Source: an uncultured Pseudomonadota bacterium (GTDB lineage Bacteria > Pseudomonadota > Alphaproteobacteria > RF32 > CAG-239). Taken from it: 7,399 nt of DNA. Shown here piece by piece: positions 1 through 5,019 of this stretch. Every line of letters starts with the position of its first letter. Within the stretch, counting starts at the first letter, position 1. The notes beneath the pieces are model-generated. The model saw nothing but the letters and a program-made list of their open reading frames with translations. It was not told the DNA's origin and made no database searches. The stretch lies in the NCBI GenBank assembly GCA_902495305.1, contig CABUWG010000068.1:1-7399 (forward strand), in the 5' to 3' direction. The position numbers were made by a program, and so were the translations under genes.

Positions 1-33
1 GGGGAGTTAGGCCCCGCCCGATTACCGAACAAC

Positions 34-118
34 TTCTTAATCTTTAGAGCAAAGAGGGAAAATTGAAACACTATGTAGTGGAGCGTAGCGACCTTAACTT
101 TGCTCTGAAGATTTAGAA
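34..118. repeat. Imperfect 21-nt inverted repeat (stem-loop or dispersed repeat unit)
   Basis: The left arm (34-54) and right arm (98-118) are reverse complements over 21 nt with two differences, one of which becomes a G-U pair in RNA. The 43-nt loop contains a small palindrome (69-80, CACTA-TG-TAGTG). There is no T-run after the right arm, so it is not a classical Rho-independent terminator. Its position in a gene-free stretch, directly followed by another strong hairpin, suggests a dispersed intergenic repeat or MITE-like element. The 3' structure of an unseen upstream gene is the alternative. Only the inverted repeat is seen directly; the element identity is inferred. Confidence 0.6.
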
Positions 119-134
119 AGTGAGGTTGGGCTTG

Positions 135-167
135 ACTTTTGCTTACTTTTGGTCAAGCAAAAGTAAG
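135..167. repeat. Two overlapping, mutually exclusive 10-bp hairpins
   Basis: Positions 142-151 pair perfectly with 158-167 (10 bp, 6-nt loop GTCAAG). Positions 135-144 pair perfectly with 155-164 (10 bp, 10-nt loop). Both use nearly the same right arm, so only one can form at a time. A further short inverted pair, CTTGAC (131-136) and GTCAAG (152-157), overlaps them. This layered self-complementarity is typical of dispersed extragenic palindromes in bacteria. It sits just 3' of the larger inverted repeat at 34-118 and may belong to the same element. No copy number can be seen inside this window. Confidence 0.6.
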
Positions 168-388
168 AAAGAAGAAAACAACTATATGAAGAAATCAAAA
201 ACAGAAAATAAAAAAAGAAAAACAGCGGCAAAAAAGGGGGAAGAGGAAAAGCAGCGGCAAAAAGGAACGAATGGCAGAGAATAGGGGCGGAAGAAAAAAA
301 GGATAGGGAGAAAAAGGATAAAAGAAAACAGAATAGAAAATGTAAAAAATGAAATAGAGAAGGAGCGGGAAGATAAAAAAGAATTTTT
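168..388. other. Purine-rich low-complexity tract, no convincing gene
   Basis: About 220 nt in which the + strand is overwhelmingly A and G, quite unlike the codon-structured DNA that follows. It contains a perfect 12-nt direct repeat, CAGCGGCAAAAA, at 223-234 and 252-263. The 29-nt offset is not a multiple of three. On the + strand, a Lys/Glu-rich reading frame runs from a GTG at 120 (or ATG at 186) to a TAG at 282-284 and then continues open to a TAA at 411-413. The minus strand gives a Phe/Leu/Ser-rich frame as a by-product of the same bias. No ribosome binding site or recognisable domain supports either. I read it as non-coding or decayed sequence. Confidence 0.5.
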
Positions 389-415
389 TGCTCAAGTTGT
401 TTTATTAACATAAAA

Positions 416-444
416 TTGACAGTTTAAGCTTATTATAGTATCAT
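416..444 (+). promoter_or_regulatory. Sigma-70-type promoter of the PTS operon
   Basis: A consensus -35 box TTGACA (416-421) is followed after exactly 17 nt by TATCAT (439-444), one mismatch from TATAAT. The predicted start is near 451, giving a leader of about 26 nt before the ATG at 477. It is the only good promoter ahead of the tightly packed genes that follow. It lies just downstream of the purine tract. Confidence 0.6.
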
Positions 445-458
445 CTTGTAAATAAGCT
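427..458. promoter_or_regulatory. 8-bp palindrome centred on the -10 box (possible operator)
   Basis: AGCTTATT (427-434) and AATAAGCT (451-458) are a perfect inverted repeat separated by 16 nt, with the -10 box (439-444) almost at the centre. The arms lie just upstream of the -10 and at about the transcription start. A dimeric repressor bound there would block polymerase. The symmetry is seen; its use as an operator is inferred, and an AT-rich repeat of this size can arise by chance. Confidence 0.3.
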
Positions 459-476
459 AACATACTGGAAAATACG

Positions 477-896
477 ATGGAAACACAATATTACACGCTG
501 ATTGAAAAGCAGGATTTTTATGAAATTATTGAAAACAAATACGGTGAACTCGCCATTTTTATTGATGCGCGCGATGGTTCTCCGGCCAATCCTGTTTTAG
601 AGTTTGACGGTAAAAAAACAGCCCTTCTGAAGAGAGACGAGCGCCTTGCCGTCCGTCTGGACAATGTTCATGAAGACACGCGTGACACGCTGGCGGAAGC
701 CGAAGTCGTGATGATTGTGGAGCTTAAGGGCAAAATGGTTGAAAGAACTTATGCCGTTCCGGTTGAAAACGTGGAGGAAATTGTTTTTGAAGGCCGCCAG
801 ACCCGTGCGGACGAGCTGGTTAAAGCCAAAAGCAAAGATGACATTCTGCGTTCTTTCGGTGCGGTAAAAACTTGGACAAGCGGAAGTAACAAATAA
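477..896 (+). CDS. Conserved-looking hypothetical protein, first gene of the PTS operon
   Basis: This encodes a 139-residue acidic protein that I do not recognise. It has no signal peptide or membrane segment, so it is probably cytoplasmic. The sequence alternates short beta-like stretches (for example GELAIFIDARD and EVVMIVELKG) with charged turns and ends in a more helical, charged tail. It looks like a small beta-rich domain, but I see no catalytic motif. The start is the only good ATG; TGGAA at 466-470 is a plausible ribosome binding site 6 nt upstream, and the promoter lies just before it. Its TAA overlaps the next ATG by one base (TAATG), so translation is probably coupled to EIIA. Membership of the PTS operon suggests a regulatory or accessory role, but no function is assigned. 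Confidence 0.8.
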   Translation: METQYYTLIEKQDFYEIIENKYGELAIFIDARDGSPANPVLEFDGKKTALLKRDERLAVRLDNVHEDTRDTLAEAEVVMIVELKGKMVERTYAVPVENVEEIVFEGRQTRADELVKAKSKDDILRSFGAVKTWTSGSNK

Positions 897-1324
897 TGAC
901 AGAGAATAATTCGGACAATAATAAAATCATTGGTCTGGTGCTGGTAACGCACGGCAATCTGGCGCAGGAATTCATCTCGGCCATGCAGCATGTTGTTGGC
1001 AAGCAGGAAAAAGTTGAAGCCGTCTGTATCGGGCCGGAAGACGATATGGAAATGCGCCGTTCCGAGATTTTGAAAAAAGTTGAATCGGCCGACAGCGGCA
1101 GCGGCGTTGTGGTTTTGACCGACATGTTCGGAGGCACGCCGTCAAATCTGGCCATATCCATTATGGATCGCGCCAATGTTGAGATTATTGCGGGCGTCAA
1201 CCTGCCGATGCTGATAAAAATCGCCTCCCTGCGCAAAGAAAAAAATCTCAAAGAAACCGTTTCCGGCGCACAGGAAGCCGGAAAAAAATATATTAACGTC
1301 GCTTCGCAAATTTTGGGAATGTAG
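896..1324 (+). CDS. manX: PTS EIIA component, mannose (Man) family
   Basis: This is a 142-residue single-domain EIIA of the mannose/fructose family. It is phosphorylated by HPr-P on a histidine. The phospho-acceptor is His19 in the N-terminal VTHG motif after the first beta strand. The family's active-site loop TDMFGGTPSN spans residues 75-84, and the typical GVNLPML segment follows. The length is normal for a free-standing EIIA domain, and no EIIB, EIIC or EIID gene is seen nearby. In Alphaproteobacteria such an EIIA usually acts with HPr and HPr kinase as a regulatory phosphorelay rather than in sugar import. GGAAG at 882-886 can serve as ribosome binding site. The start overlaps the previous stop by one base, and HPr begins 2 nt after the stop. 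The family assignment is firm; the regulatory target is unknown. Confidence 0.95.
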   Translation: MTENNSDNNKIIGLVLVTHGNLAQEFISAMQHVVGKQEKVEAVCIGPEDDMEMRRSEILKKVESADSGSGVVVLTDMFGGTPSNLAISIMDRANVEIIAGVNLPMLIKIASLRKEKNLKETVSGAQEAGKKYINVASQILGM

Positions 1325-1326
1325 CC

Positions 1327-1608
1327 ATGAGTGAGGATAAAACGTTTTCCGCCGAATTGGAAATTAAAAACCGTAAAGGGCTGCATGCCAGAGCTGCCGC
1401 CGCTTTTGTAAAAACCGTCGAGAATTTTGACGCCGAAGTGGAAGTTGAACGGATTGGCCAATGCGTCAGCGGCTGCTCCATTATGGGACTGATGATGCTG
1501 GCGGCAGCCAAAGGCACAACGATTCTGGTCAAAACCTCCGGCGCGCAGGCTCAGGAAGTCCTGACCGCTTTAACAGAACTGATAGACAACAAATTCGGCG
1601 AAGAATAG
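1327..1608 (+). CDS. ptsH: Phosphocarrier protein HPr
   Basis: This 93-residue protein is a complete HPr. The EI-dependent phosphorylation site is His20 in GLHARAAAAF. The regulatory-serine region, VSGCSIMGLMMLAA at about residues 47-60, places Ser51 where HPr kinase modifies the family (Ser46 in Gram-positive numbering). The retained serine and IMGLMMLA context suggest that an HPr kinase exists in this genome, but neither hprK nor ptsI is in the window. HPr accepts phosphate from EI and passes it to EIIA encoded immediately upstream. It is separated from the EIIA stop by 2 nt and from the methyltransferase start by 5 nt, so it is clearly part of the same transcript. Confidence 0.96.
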   Translation: MSEDKTFSAELEIKNRKGLHARAAAAFVKTVENFDAEVEVERIGQCVSGCSIMGLMMLAAAKGTTILVKTSGAQAQEVLTALTELIDNKFGEE

Positions 1609-1613
1609 CCCCG

Positions 1614-2534
1614 ATGAAAGACAAGGCGCCGCGTAACAAAACCATAGAACTCTCTGCCAAAGAAGAGAAGCTTTACGCCGCCCGCAGCATCAGACTGACA
1701 CGGCCGGCCGCTTTGTCGGATGTCCTGAATAAGACCATTTGTCAGGATTCGTTAAAAGCCATGGATTTTCTGCCGGAAAAATGCGTTGATTTGATGGTGG
1801 TAGACCCGCCGTATAACCTGACCAAAAATTTTGCCTCTACGACTTTTAAGGAAACAGACGTCAAAACCTATAAAAAATGGCTGGATAAATGGCTCAAAAA
1901 AACCGTCCGCCTTTTGAAAGACAACGCCTCTGTTTATATCTGTTCCGACTGGAAAACCTCTATTGCCATTCCTGAAATTGCCGGCAAATACTTTATTTTG
2001 CAAAACCGCATATCCTGGGAGCGCGAAAAAGGCCGCGGCGCGCAAAACAACTGGAAAAACTGTCTGGAAGATATCTGGTTTTTTACACGTTCCGACAAAT
2101 ATCTGTTTAATATTGACGCGGTTAAAATGCAAAAAGAGGTGATTGCGCCTTACCGCGATAAAAACGGTCGTCCCAAGGACTGGGTAGACAACGGAGAAAA
2201 AAAATACCGCCTGACCCATCCGTCAAATATCTGGACTGACATTTCCATTCCTTTCTGGTCAATGCCCGAGAACACCCCGCACCCGACCCAGAAGCCCGAA
2301 AAACTGATTGCCAAGCTGATTCTGGCATCCAGCAATCCTGATGACGTGGTCTTTGATCCTTTTCTCGGCTCCGGCACAACTTCCGTAACAGCCAAGAAAC
2401 TCGGCCGGCGTTATATTGGCATTGAACGGGAAAAAGCCTATGCCGCCATTGCTGAAAAACGTTTGGAAATGGCGGAGGAAAATTCGTCGATTCAGGGTTT
2501 TGAAGACGGCATTTTTAAAACCCGCAACCAATAA
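1614..2534 (+). CDS. Beta-class DNA adenine-N6 methyltransferase (orphan)
   Basis: This 306-residue site-specific DNA methyltransferase transfers a methyl group from S-adenosylmethionine, most likely to adenine N6. The catalytic motif IV, DPPYNL, is at residues 64-69. The SAM-binding motif I, FDPFLGSGTT, is at 247-256, preceded by HPTQKP (223-228) and followed by the acidic IGIE (Glu271). Motif IV before motif I, with the target-recognition region between, defines the beta class, which includes CcrM. It ends soon after motif I and lacks the extra C-terminal domain of CcrM, so GANTC specificity cannot be assumed. No restriction enzyme lies beside it. The frame is open upstream to an ATG at 1461 inside ptsH; I prefer 1614 because it follows the HPr stop by 5 nt and the added residues look like out-of-frame translation. 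The ribosome binding site is weak. The recognition site is unknown. Confidence 0.9.
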   Translation: MKDKAPRNKTIELSAKEEKLYAARSIRLTRPAALSDVLNKTICQDSLKAMDFLPEKCVDLMVVDPPYNLTKNFASTTFKETDVKTYKKWLDKWLKKTVRLLKDNASVYICSDWKTSIAIPEIAGKYFILQNRISWEREKGRGAQNNWKNCLEDIWFFTRSDKYLFNIDAVKMQKEVIAPYRDKNGRPKDWVDNGEKKYRLTHPSNIWTDISIPFWSMPENTPHPTQKPEKLIAKLILASSNPDDVVFDPFLGSGTTSVTAKKLGRRYIGIEREKAYAAIAEKRLEMAEENSSIQGFEDGIFKTRNQ

Positions 2535-2543
2535 GGACCGCAA

Positions 2544-3251
2544 ATGACCGATTCTCTGCTTTCCGAAATTTATGCCTTTGCGCAGAATTATCATTCCAAA
2601 GACAAATCCGGCCATGGCTTTGACCATATCCGGCGCGTTTATGAAAACGCCTGCCGCCTGCTCGAAAAAGAAAAAAAGGCCGATACTTTTGTTGTCAAAG
2701 CCGCAGCTCTGCTGCATGATGTTGACGACCATAAACTGGGCGGCGACGGCAATCAGGCACAAAACTTTTTGCAAAGCCTGAATCTTCCGGCCGATAAAAT
2801 GAATAAAATTCTGGCCGTTATCAAATCTGTCGGTTTTTCCGAGAGCGGGAGTTCTCCCGATTTTGCCTCAATTGAACAGGCCTTGGTTTCAGATGCCGAC
2901 AAGCTGGATGCCATGGGGGCAATCGGAATTTGCCGGACTTTGGTTTTTGGGGCTTCCCGCGGCGGAGAAATGTTTAACGAGATGATTTTTCCCAAAGAAA
3001 ACCTGAGCAAAGAAGAATATAAGAACCTCAACCGCAAAGAAAACAATTCAATCAATCATTTTTTTGACAAGCTTTTGAAATTAAAAAATGCCATAAAGTC
3101 AGAGGCCGCCAGAGCCGAAGCTCAAAAACGCCATGATTATATGGTTGGCTTTTTAAGAGAATTCTTTGCCGAGCAAAATCTTGCCGCATGGAATGATTAT
3201 CTGACGGAATATCTGGAAAAACAAAATGATTCCGTGTCCGGTGCCGCATAA
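2544..3251 (+). CDS. HD-domain phosphohydrolase, YedJ/YpgQ family
   Basis: This is a 235-residue metal-dependent phosphohydrolase of the HD superfamily. The metal ligands are visible: His28 in HGFDHIRRV, the His58-Asp59 pair in ALLHDVDDH, and Asp119 in SDADKLDAMGAIGI. The DADKLDA-GAIG segment and overall length match the YedJ (E. coli) and YpgQ (Bacillus) type. For YpgQ, nucleotide pyrophosphohydrolase activity on dNTPs has been described; the substrate here is inferred only by family. A charged helical tail occupies about residues 150-230. The start is supported by AAGGA about 7 nt upstream, and the gene begins 9 nt after the methyltransferase stop. It is the last gene of the operon; I see no strong terminator behind it. 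It is probably cytoplasmic, with a house-cleaning or nucleotide-signal role. Confidence 0.9.
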   Translation: MTDSLLSEIYAFAQNYHSKDKSGHGFDHIRRVYENACRLLEKEKKADTFVVKAAALLHDVDDHKLGGDGNQAQNFLQSLNLPADKMNKILAVIKSVGFSESGSSPDFASIEQALVSDADKLDAMGAIGICRTLVFGASRGGEMFNEMIFPKENLSKEEYKNLNRKENNSINHFFDKLLKLKNAIKSEAARAEAQKRHDYMVGFLREFFAEQNLAAWNDYLTEYLEKQNDSVSGAA

Positions 3252-3256
3252 AAATT

Positions 3257-3286
3257 CTGGCACTCTGCATTAAAAAATGTTATAAT
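3257..3286 (+). promoter_or_regulatory. Extended -10 promoter of the HExxH-protein gene
   Basis: A perfect TATAAT (3281-3286) is preceded by the extended -10 element TGT (3278-3280). CTGGCA (3257-3262), four of six matches to the -35 consensus, lies 18 nt upstream. The predicted start is near 3293, about 27 nt before the ATG at 3320. This separates the next gene from the PTS operon in spite of the gap of only 68 nt. Confidence 0.55.
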
Positions 3287-3319
3287 TATTCATAATCTGC
3301 AAAAGCGGAAAGATTTGTG

Positions 3320-4648
3320 ATGGGAAAAAAGGAAGCAAAAATCATCAAAAACCTGCGTCTGGGCATTCCGGCGGTCGCTTTGGCCGTTGCGCCGGCAACG
3401 CTTCCGGCTGCTGAAAAAGAGGCCGCTCTTCCGGATGAAAAAGCGCACAAGACAGAAATGTCTGTACCCGAAACTACGGCTGAAAATTCCGGTGCTTATC
3501 GGGCGGAAGACCGTTTTGTTTACGATGAAGGCGGGCTCAAACATATTTCCGGCACCGATACGCTGTCTGTAGCGCATGAAACCCAAAATCCCAAAACCTT
3601 TATCAAACGGCAAAAACAAAGCCTGTATGCCGCTTATGCTCAGGCCGAAGCCGACAATGAGCTTTTCCAAACAGATACTTTGGTTTTTGATTCCGAGCAA
3701 AAACTGAGTGAATATGAAAACGGACATTTTGACAGTGAAAAAAAATCGGTTACGGTCAATACTTTTGCTTTTGATCCGGAGTTTTTGGATAAACTCATCA
3801 GAAAAAGCATTGTGAACAATGACAATCTCTTTGATTATTACATCATGGAGCAGGGCAGGGATATTAATGACGTTGTTGCCAAACTCAAAGGCCCGCTGGA
3901 ACAAAAGCTTCTTAAAGAATTTAATGCCGAGAGGAGAATAAAAGATACGCGGGCACATGAAGAAAAACATCAGAAAAATGACCGCAGCGGCAGCAATCTT
4001 GCCGGTATCAGTCCGCAGCAATATGCGCAATTGGTGCAAACGGACGAAATCTCGGCCAATATTGCAGAGTTGCTTGACCAACGCCGCGATTATCTGAAAA
4101 CCGGCGATATCAATTCTTTTTCCGATGAATTTGAATATTATAAAAAAGCCGTGGAACAAAAACAAATCGTCCCCGGCAGCAGGGTAAAAGAGCTGGAAGA
4201 ACAAGAGCTTTCCTTCATCATGAACCAAACGCAGCAAAACTGGCTGACAGAATATCAAAATCCTTATCAGGAACAAATAATCGATCTGGCCGGCCGCATG
4301 ATGAAAAACCCGCTGAGCACCATCCAGCCGGATAAAAAAGAGCTGGAACGTCGGGAAAGAAACGCCCTCACTTTTGAGTTTAACGGCCGCAAAGTGGATT
4401 TATATGATTACCGGACCAAAGCGCCGGCGCTTTCGGATACGGTTTCGCAAAAAATTTCCAAGATGATGAAGCAGCGTTCACACGGATTGGAATATGATAA
4501 GATAAAATCTGCCGCCAAAGGTAAAAAAGCGCTGGCATTGCAGATTCAGGCCAAACGCGGACGGATTCCGGCACGGCAGGCTTCTGCTCCGACAACGGCA
4601 AAATCAGCTGTTTATGCGCAAAATCGCGATATATCCGATAGTCGATAA
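3320..4648 (+). CDS. Probable exported protein with HExxH motif, candidate zinc metallopeptidase
   Basis: This encodes 442 residues of no family I recognise. The N-terminus has a Lys/Arg-rich stretch followed by an Ala/Pro/Val-rich hydrophobic segment (about residues 14-31) that resembles a weak signal peptide or membrane anchor. The middle holds AHEEKH, that is His213-Glu214-x-x-His217, the zinc-binding signature of many metallopeptidases. It is followed about 25 residues later by TDEISANIAELL, whose Glu243 is well placed to be the third ligand of a gluzincin-like site. Much of the rest is charged, Glu/Lys/Gln-rich and probably helical, and the C-terminus is basic. The ATG at 3320 has GGAAAG (3307-3312) 7 nt upstream; a GTG one codon earlier is also possible. 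It has its own promoter. The peptidase activity is inferred from the motif alone, which is short enough to arise by chance. Confidence 0.8.
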   Translation: MGKKEAKIIKNLRLGIPAVALAVAPATLPAAEKEAALPDEKAHKTEMSVPETTAENSGAYRAEDRFVYDEGGLKHISGTDTLSVAHETQNPKTFIKRQKQSLYAAYAQAEADNELFQTDTLVFDSEQKLSEYENGHFDSEKKSVTVNTFAFDPEFLDKLIRKSIVNNDNLFDYYIMEQGRDINDVVAKLKGPLEQKLLKEFNAERRIKDTRAHEEKHQKNDRSGSNLAGISPQQYAQLVQTDEISANIAELLDQRRDYLKTGDINSFSDEFEYYKKAVEQKQIVPGSRVKELEEQELSFIMNQTQQNWLTEYQNPYQEQIIDLAGRMMKNPLSTIQPDKKELERRERNALTFEFNGRKVDLYDYRTKAPALSDTVSQKISKMMKQRSHGLEYDKIKSAAKGKKALALQIQAKRGRIPARQASAPTTAKSAVYAQNRDISDSR

Positions 4649-4694
4649 TCTAATTGTCAATATAGAAAAGTCTTTTTCCGTTATTAAATCTCTT

Positions 4695-4719
4695 TTGCTG
4701 TGATGAACAGCGGTTTTTT
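4695..4719 (+). terminator. Hairpin plus T-run between the HExxH gene and the microprotein gene
   Basis: GCTGT (4697-4701) pairs with ACAGC (4707-4711) around a 5-nt loop, with two further possible U-G pairs at the base, followed at once by six T. This fits a modest Rho-independent terminator for the 3320-4648 gene. It ends only about 8 nt before the ribosome binding site of the next gene, so it could instead be a 5'-leader attenuator of that gene. Confidence 0.5.
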
Positions 4720-4740
4720 AACAAAACAAGGAGATTTACA

Positions 4741-4872
4741 ATGATGAATAAGAAAGAAGACATGAAAATGACTGGCAAGAACAGTGAAGAAAAATCTGCT
4801 TCTTCAAAGAAAAACAGCAACGAAAAAAACTCTAAATCAGCAAAATCATCTGGCTGTGGCTGCGCCGAATAA
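4741..4872 (+). CDS. 43-residue Lys/Ser-rich microprotein with Cys-Gly-Cys tail
   Basis: This short open frame is unusually well supported. AAGGAGA (4728-4734) is a near-perfect ribosome binding site 6 nt ahead of tandem ATG codons (4741 and 4744), and a strong terminator follows 45 nt after the stop. The product is hydrophilic, dominated by Lys, Ser, Asn and Glu, with no hydrophobic segment, and is probably disordered. The only cysteines are in the C-terminal GCGCAE. The two spaced cysteines could bind metal, form a redox pair or be a modification site. A peptide precursor (RiPP-like) is possible in principle, but no modifying enzyme or transporter lies nearby. I do not recognise the family and assign no function. 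Translation is likely from the signals; the role is unknown. Confidence 0.65.
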   Translation: MMNKKEDMKMTGKNSEEKSASSKKNSNEKNSKSAKSSGCGCAE

Positions 4873-4917
4873 AAAAATAATTGCTGCTACTGATTACACA
4901 ACTTAGAAATTCTTGAA

Positions 4918-4956
4918 AATTCCCTTATGTGTTTTTATGCGTAAGGGGATTTTTTA
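4918..4956 (+). terminator. Strong Rho-independent terminator after the microprotein gene
   Basis: Positions 4918-4932 pair with 4937-4951 over 15 bp, including four G-U pairs, around a TTTT loop. The core is CCCTTA against TAAGGG. The descending arm runs straight into a T-tract (4950-4955). It closes the microprotein transcription unit and isolates lolA from it. Confidence 0.8.
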
Positions 4957-4984
4957 TTGTACTATTGAGATTCTTTGACTATAT

Positions 4985-5012
4985 TAATAAGGGTCAATTT
5001 TATAATAAGGGT
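4985..5012 (+). repeat. Tandem 10-nt direct repeat in the lolA leader
   Basis: TAATAAGGGT occurs at 4985-4994 and again at 5003-5012, offset by 18 nt. The second copy provides the Shine-Dalgarno AAGGG (5007-5011), 8 nt before the lolA ATG at 5020. The first copy has no start codon at a suitable distance. A TTGACT (4975-4980) and a TATAAT (5001-5006) also lie here but are 20 nt apart, too far for a standard promoter, so I do not call one. Confidence 0.5.
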
Positions 5013-5019
5013 AATAAAG

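Noticed and set aside
3..47. Possible C-terminal tail of an upstream + strand gene (open from the window edge, ending in PITEQLLNL at TAG 45-47)
   Set aside because: Only 14 codons are visible, another frame is also open from the edge to 66, and the left arm of the inverted repeat lies inside it. It cannot be judged without upstream sequence.
34..263. CRISPR array
   Set aside because: The repeats here are inverted or a single 12-nt pair. There is no series of evenly spaced direct repeats with unique spacers and no cas gene.
94..411. Minus-strand 105-aa Phe/Leu/Ser-rich open frame
   Set aside because: It is the complement of the purine tract. It has no ribosome binding site, overlaps the repeat hairpins, and its composition comes directly from the strand bias.
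820..1461. Minus-strand 213-aa open frame over EIIA and HPr
   Set aside because: It lies wholly opposite two unmistakable genes with intact active-site motifs, and it has no recognisable domain or ribosome binding site. The same applies to the long minus-strand frames at 1752-2219, 2259-2774, 3290-4276 and 5864-6337.
1461..1613. 51-residue N-terminal extension of the methyltransferase, starting inside ptsH
   Set aside because: The extension is ptsH read in another frame, with Arg/Gln/Gly/Ser-rich composition unlike the protein. The ATG at 1614 sits 5 nt after the HPr stop and gives a normal beta-class length.
4741..4872. RiPP (modified peptide) gene cluster around the Cys-Gly-Cys microprotein
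   Set aside because: No radical-SAM, lanthipeptide, cyclodehydratase, leader-peptidase or export gene is visible nearby. The HExxH protein upstream is too weak a link to claim a processing peptidase.
4975..5019. Longer LolA beginning 15 codons upstream
   Set aside because: The extension would bury the signal peptide behind extra residues; the ATG at 5020 has the Shine-Dalgarno and a textbook signal sequence.
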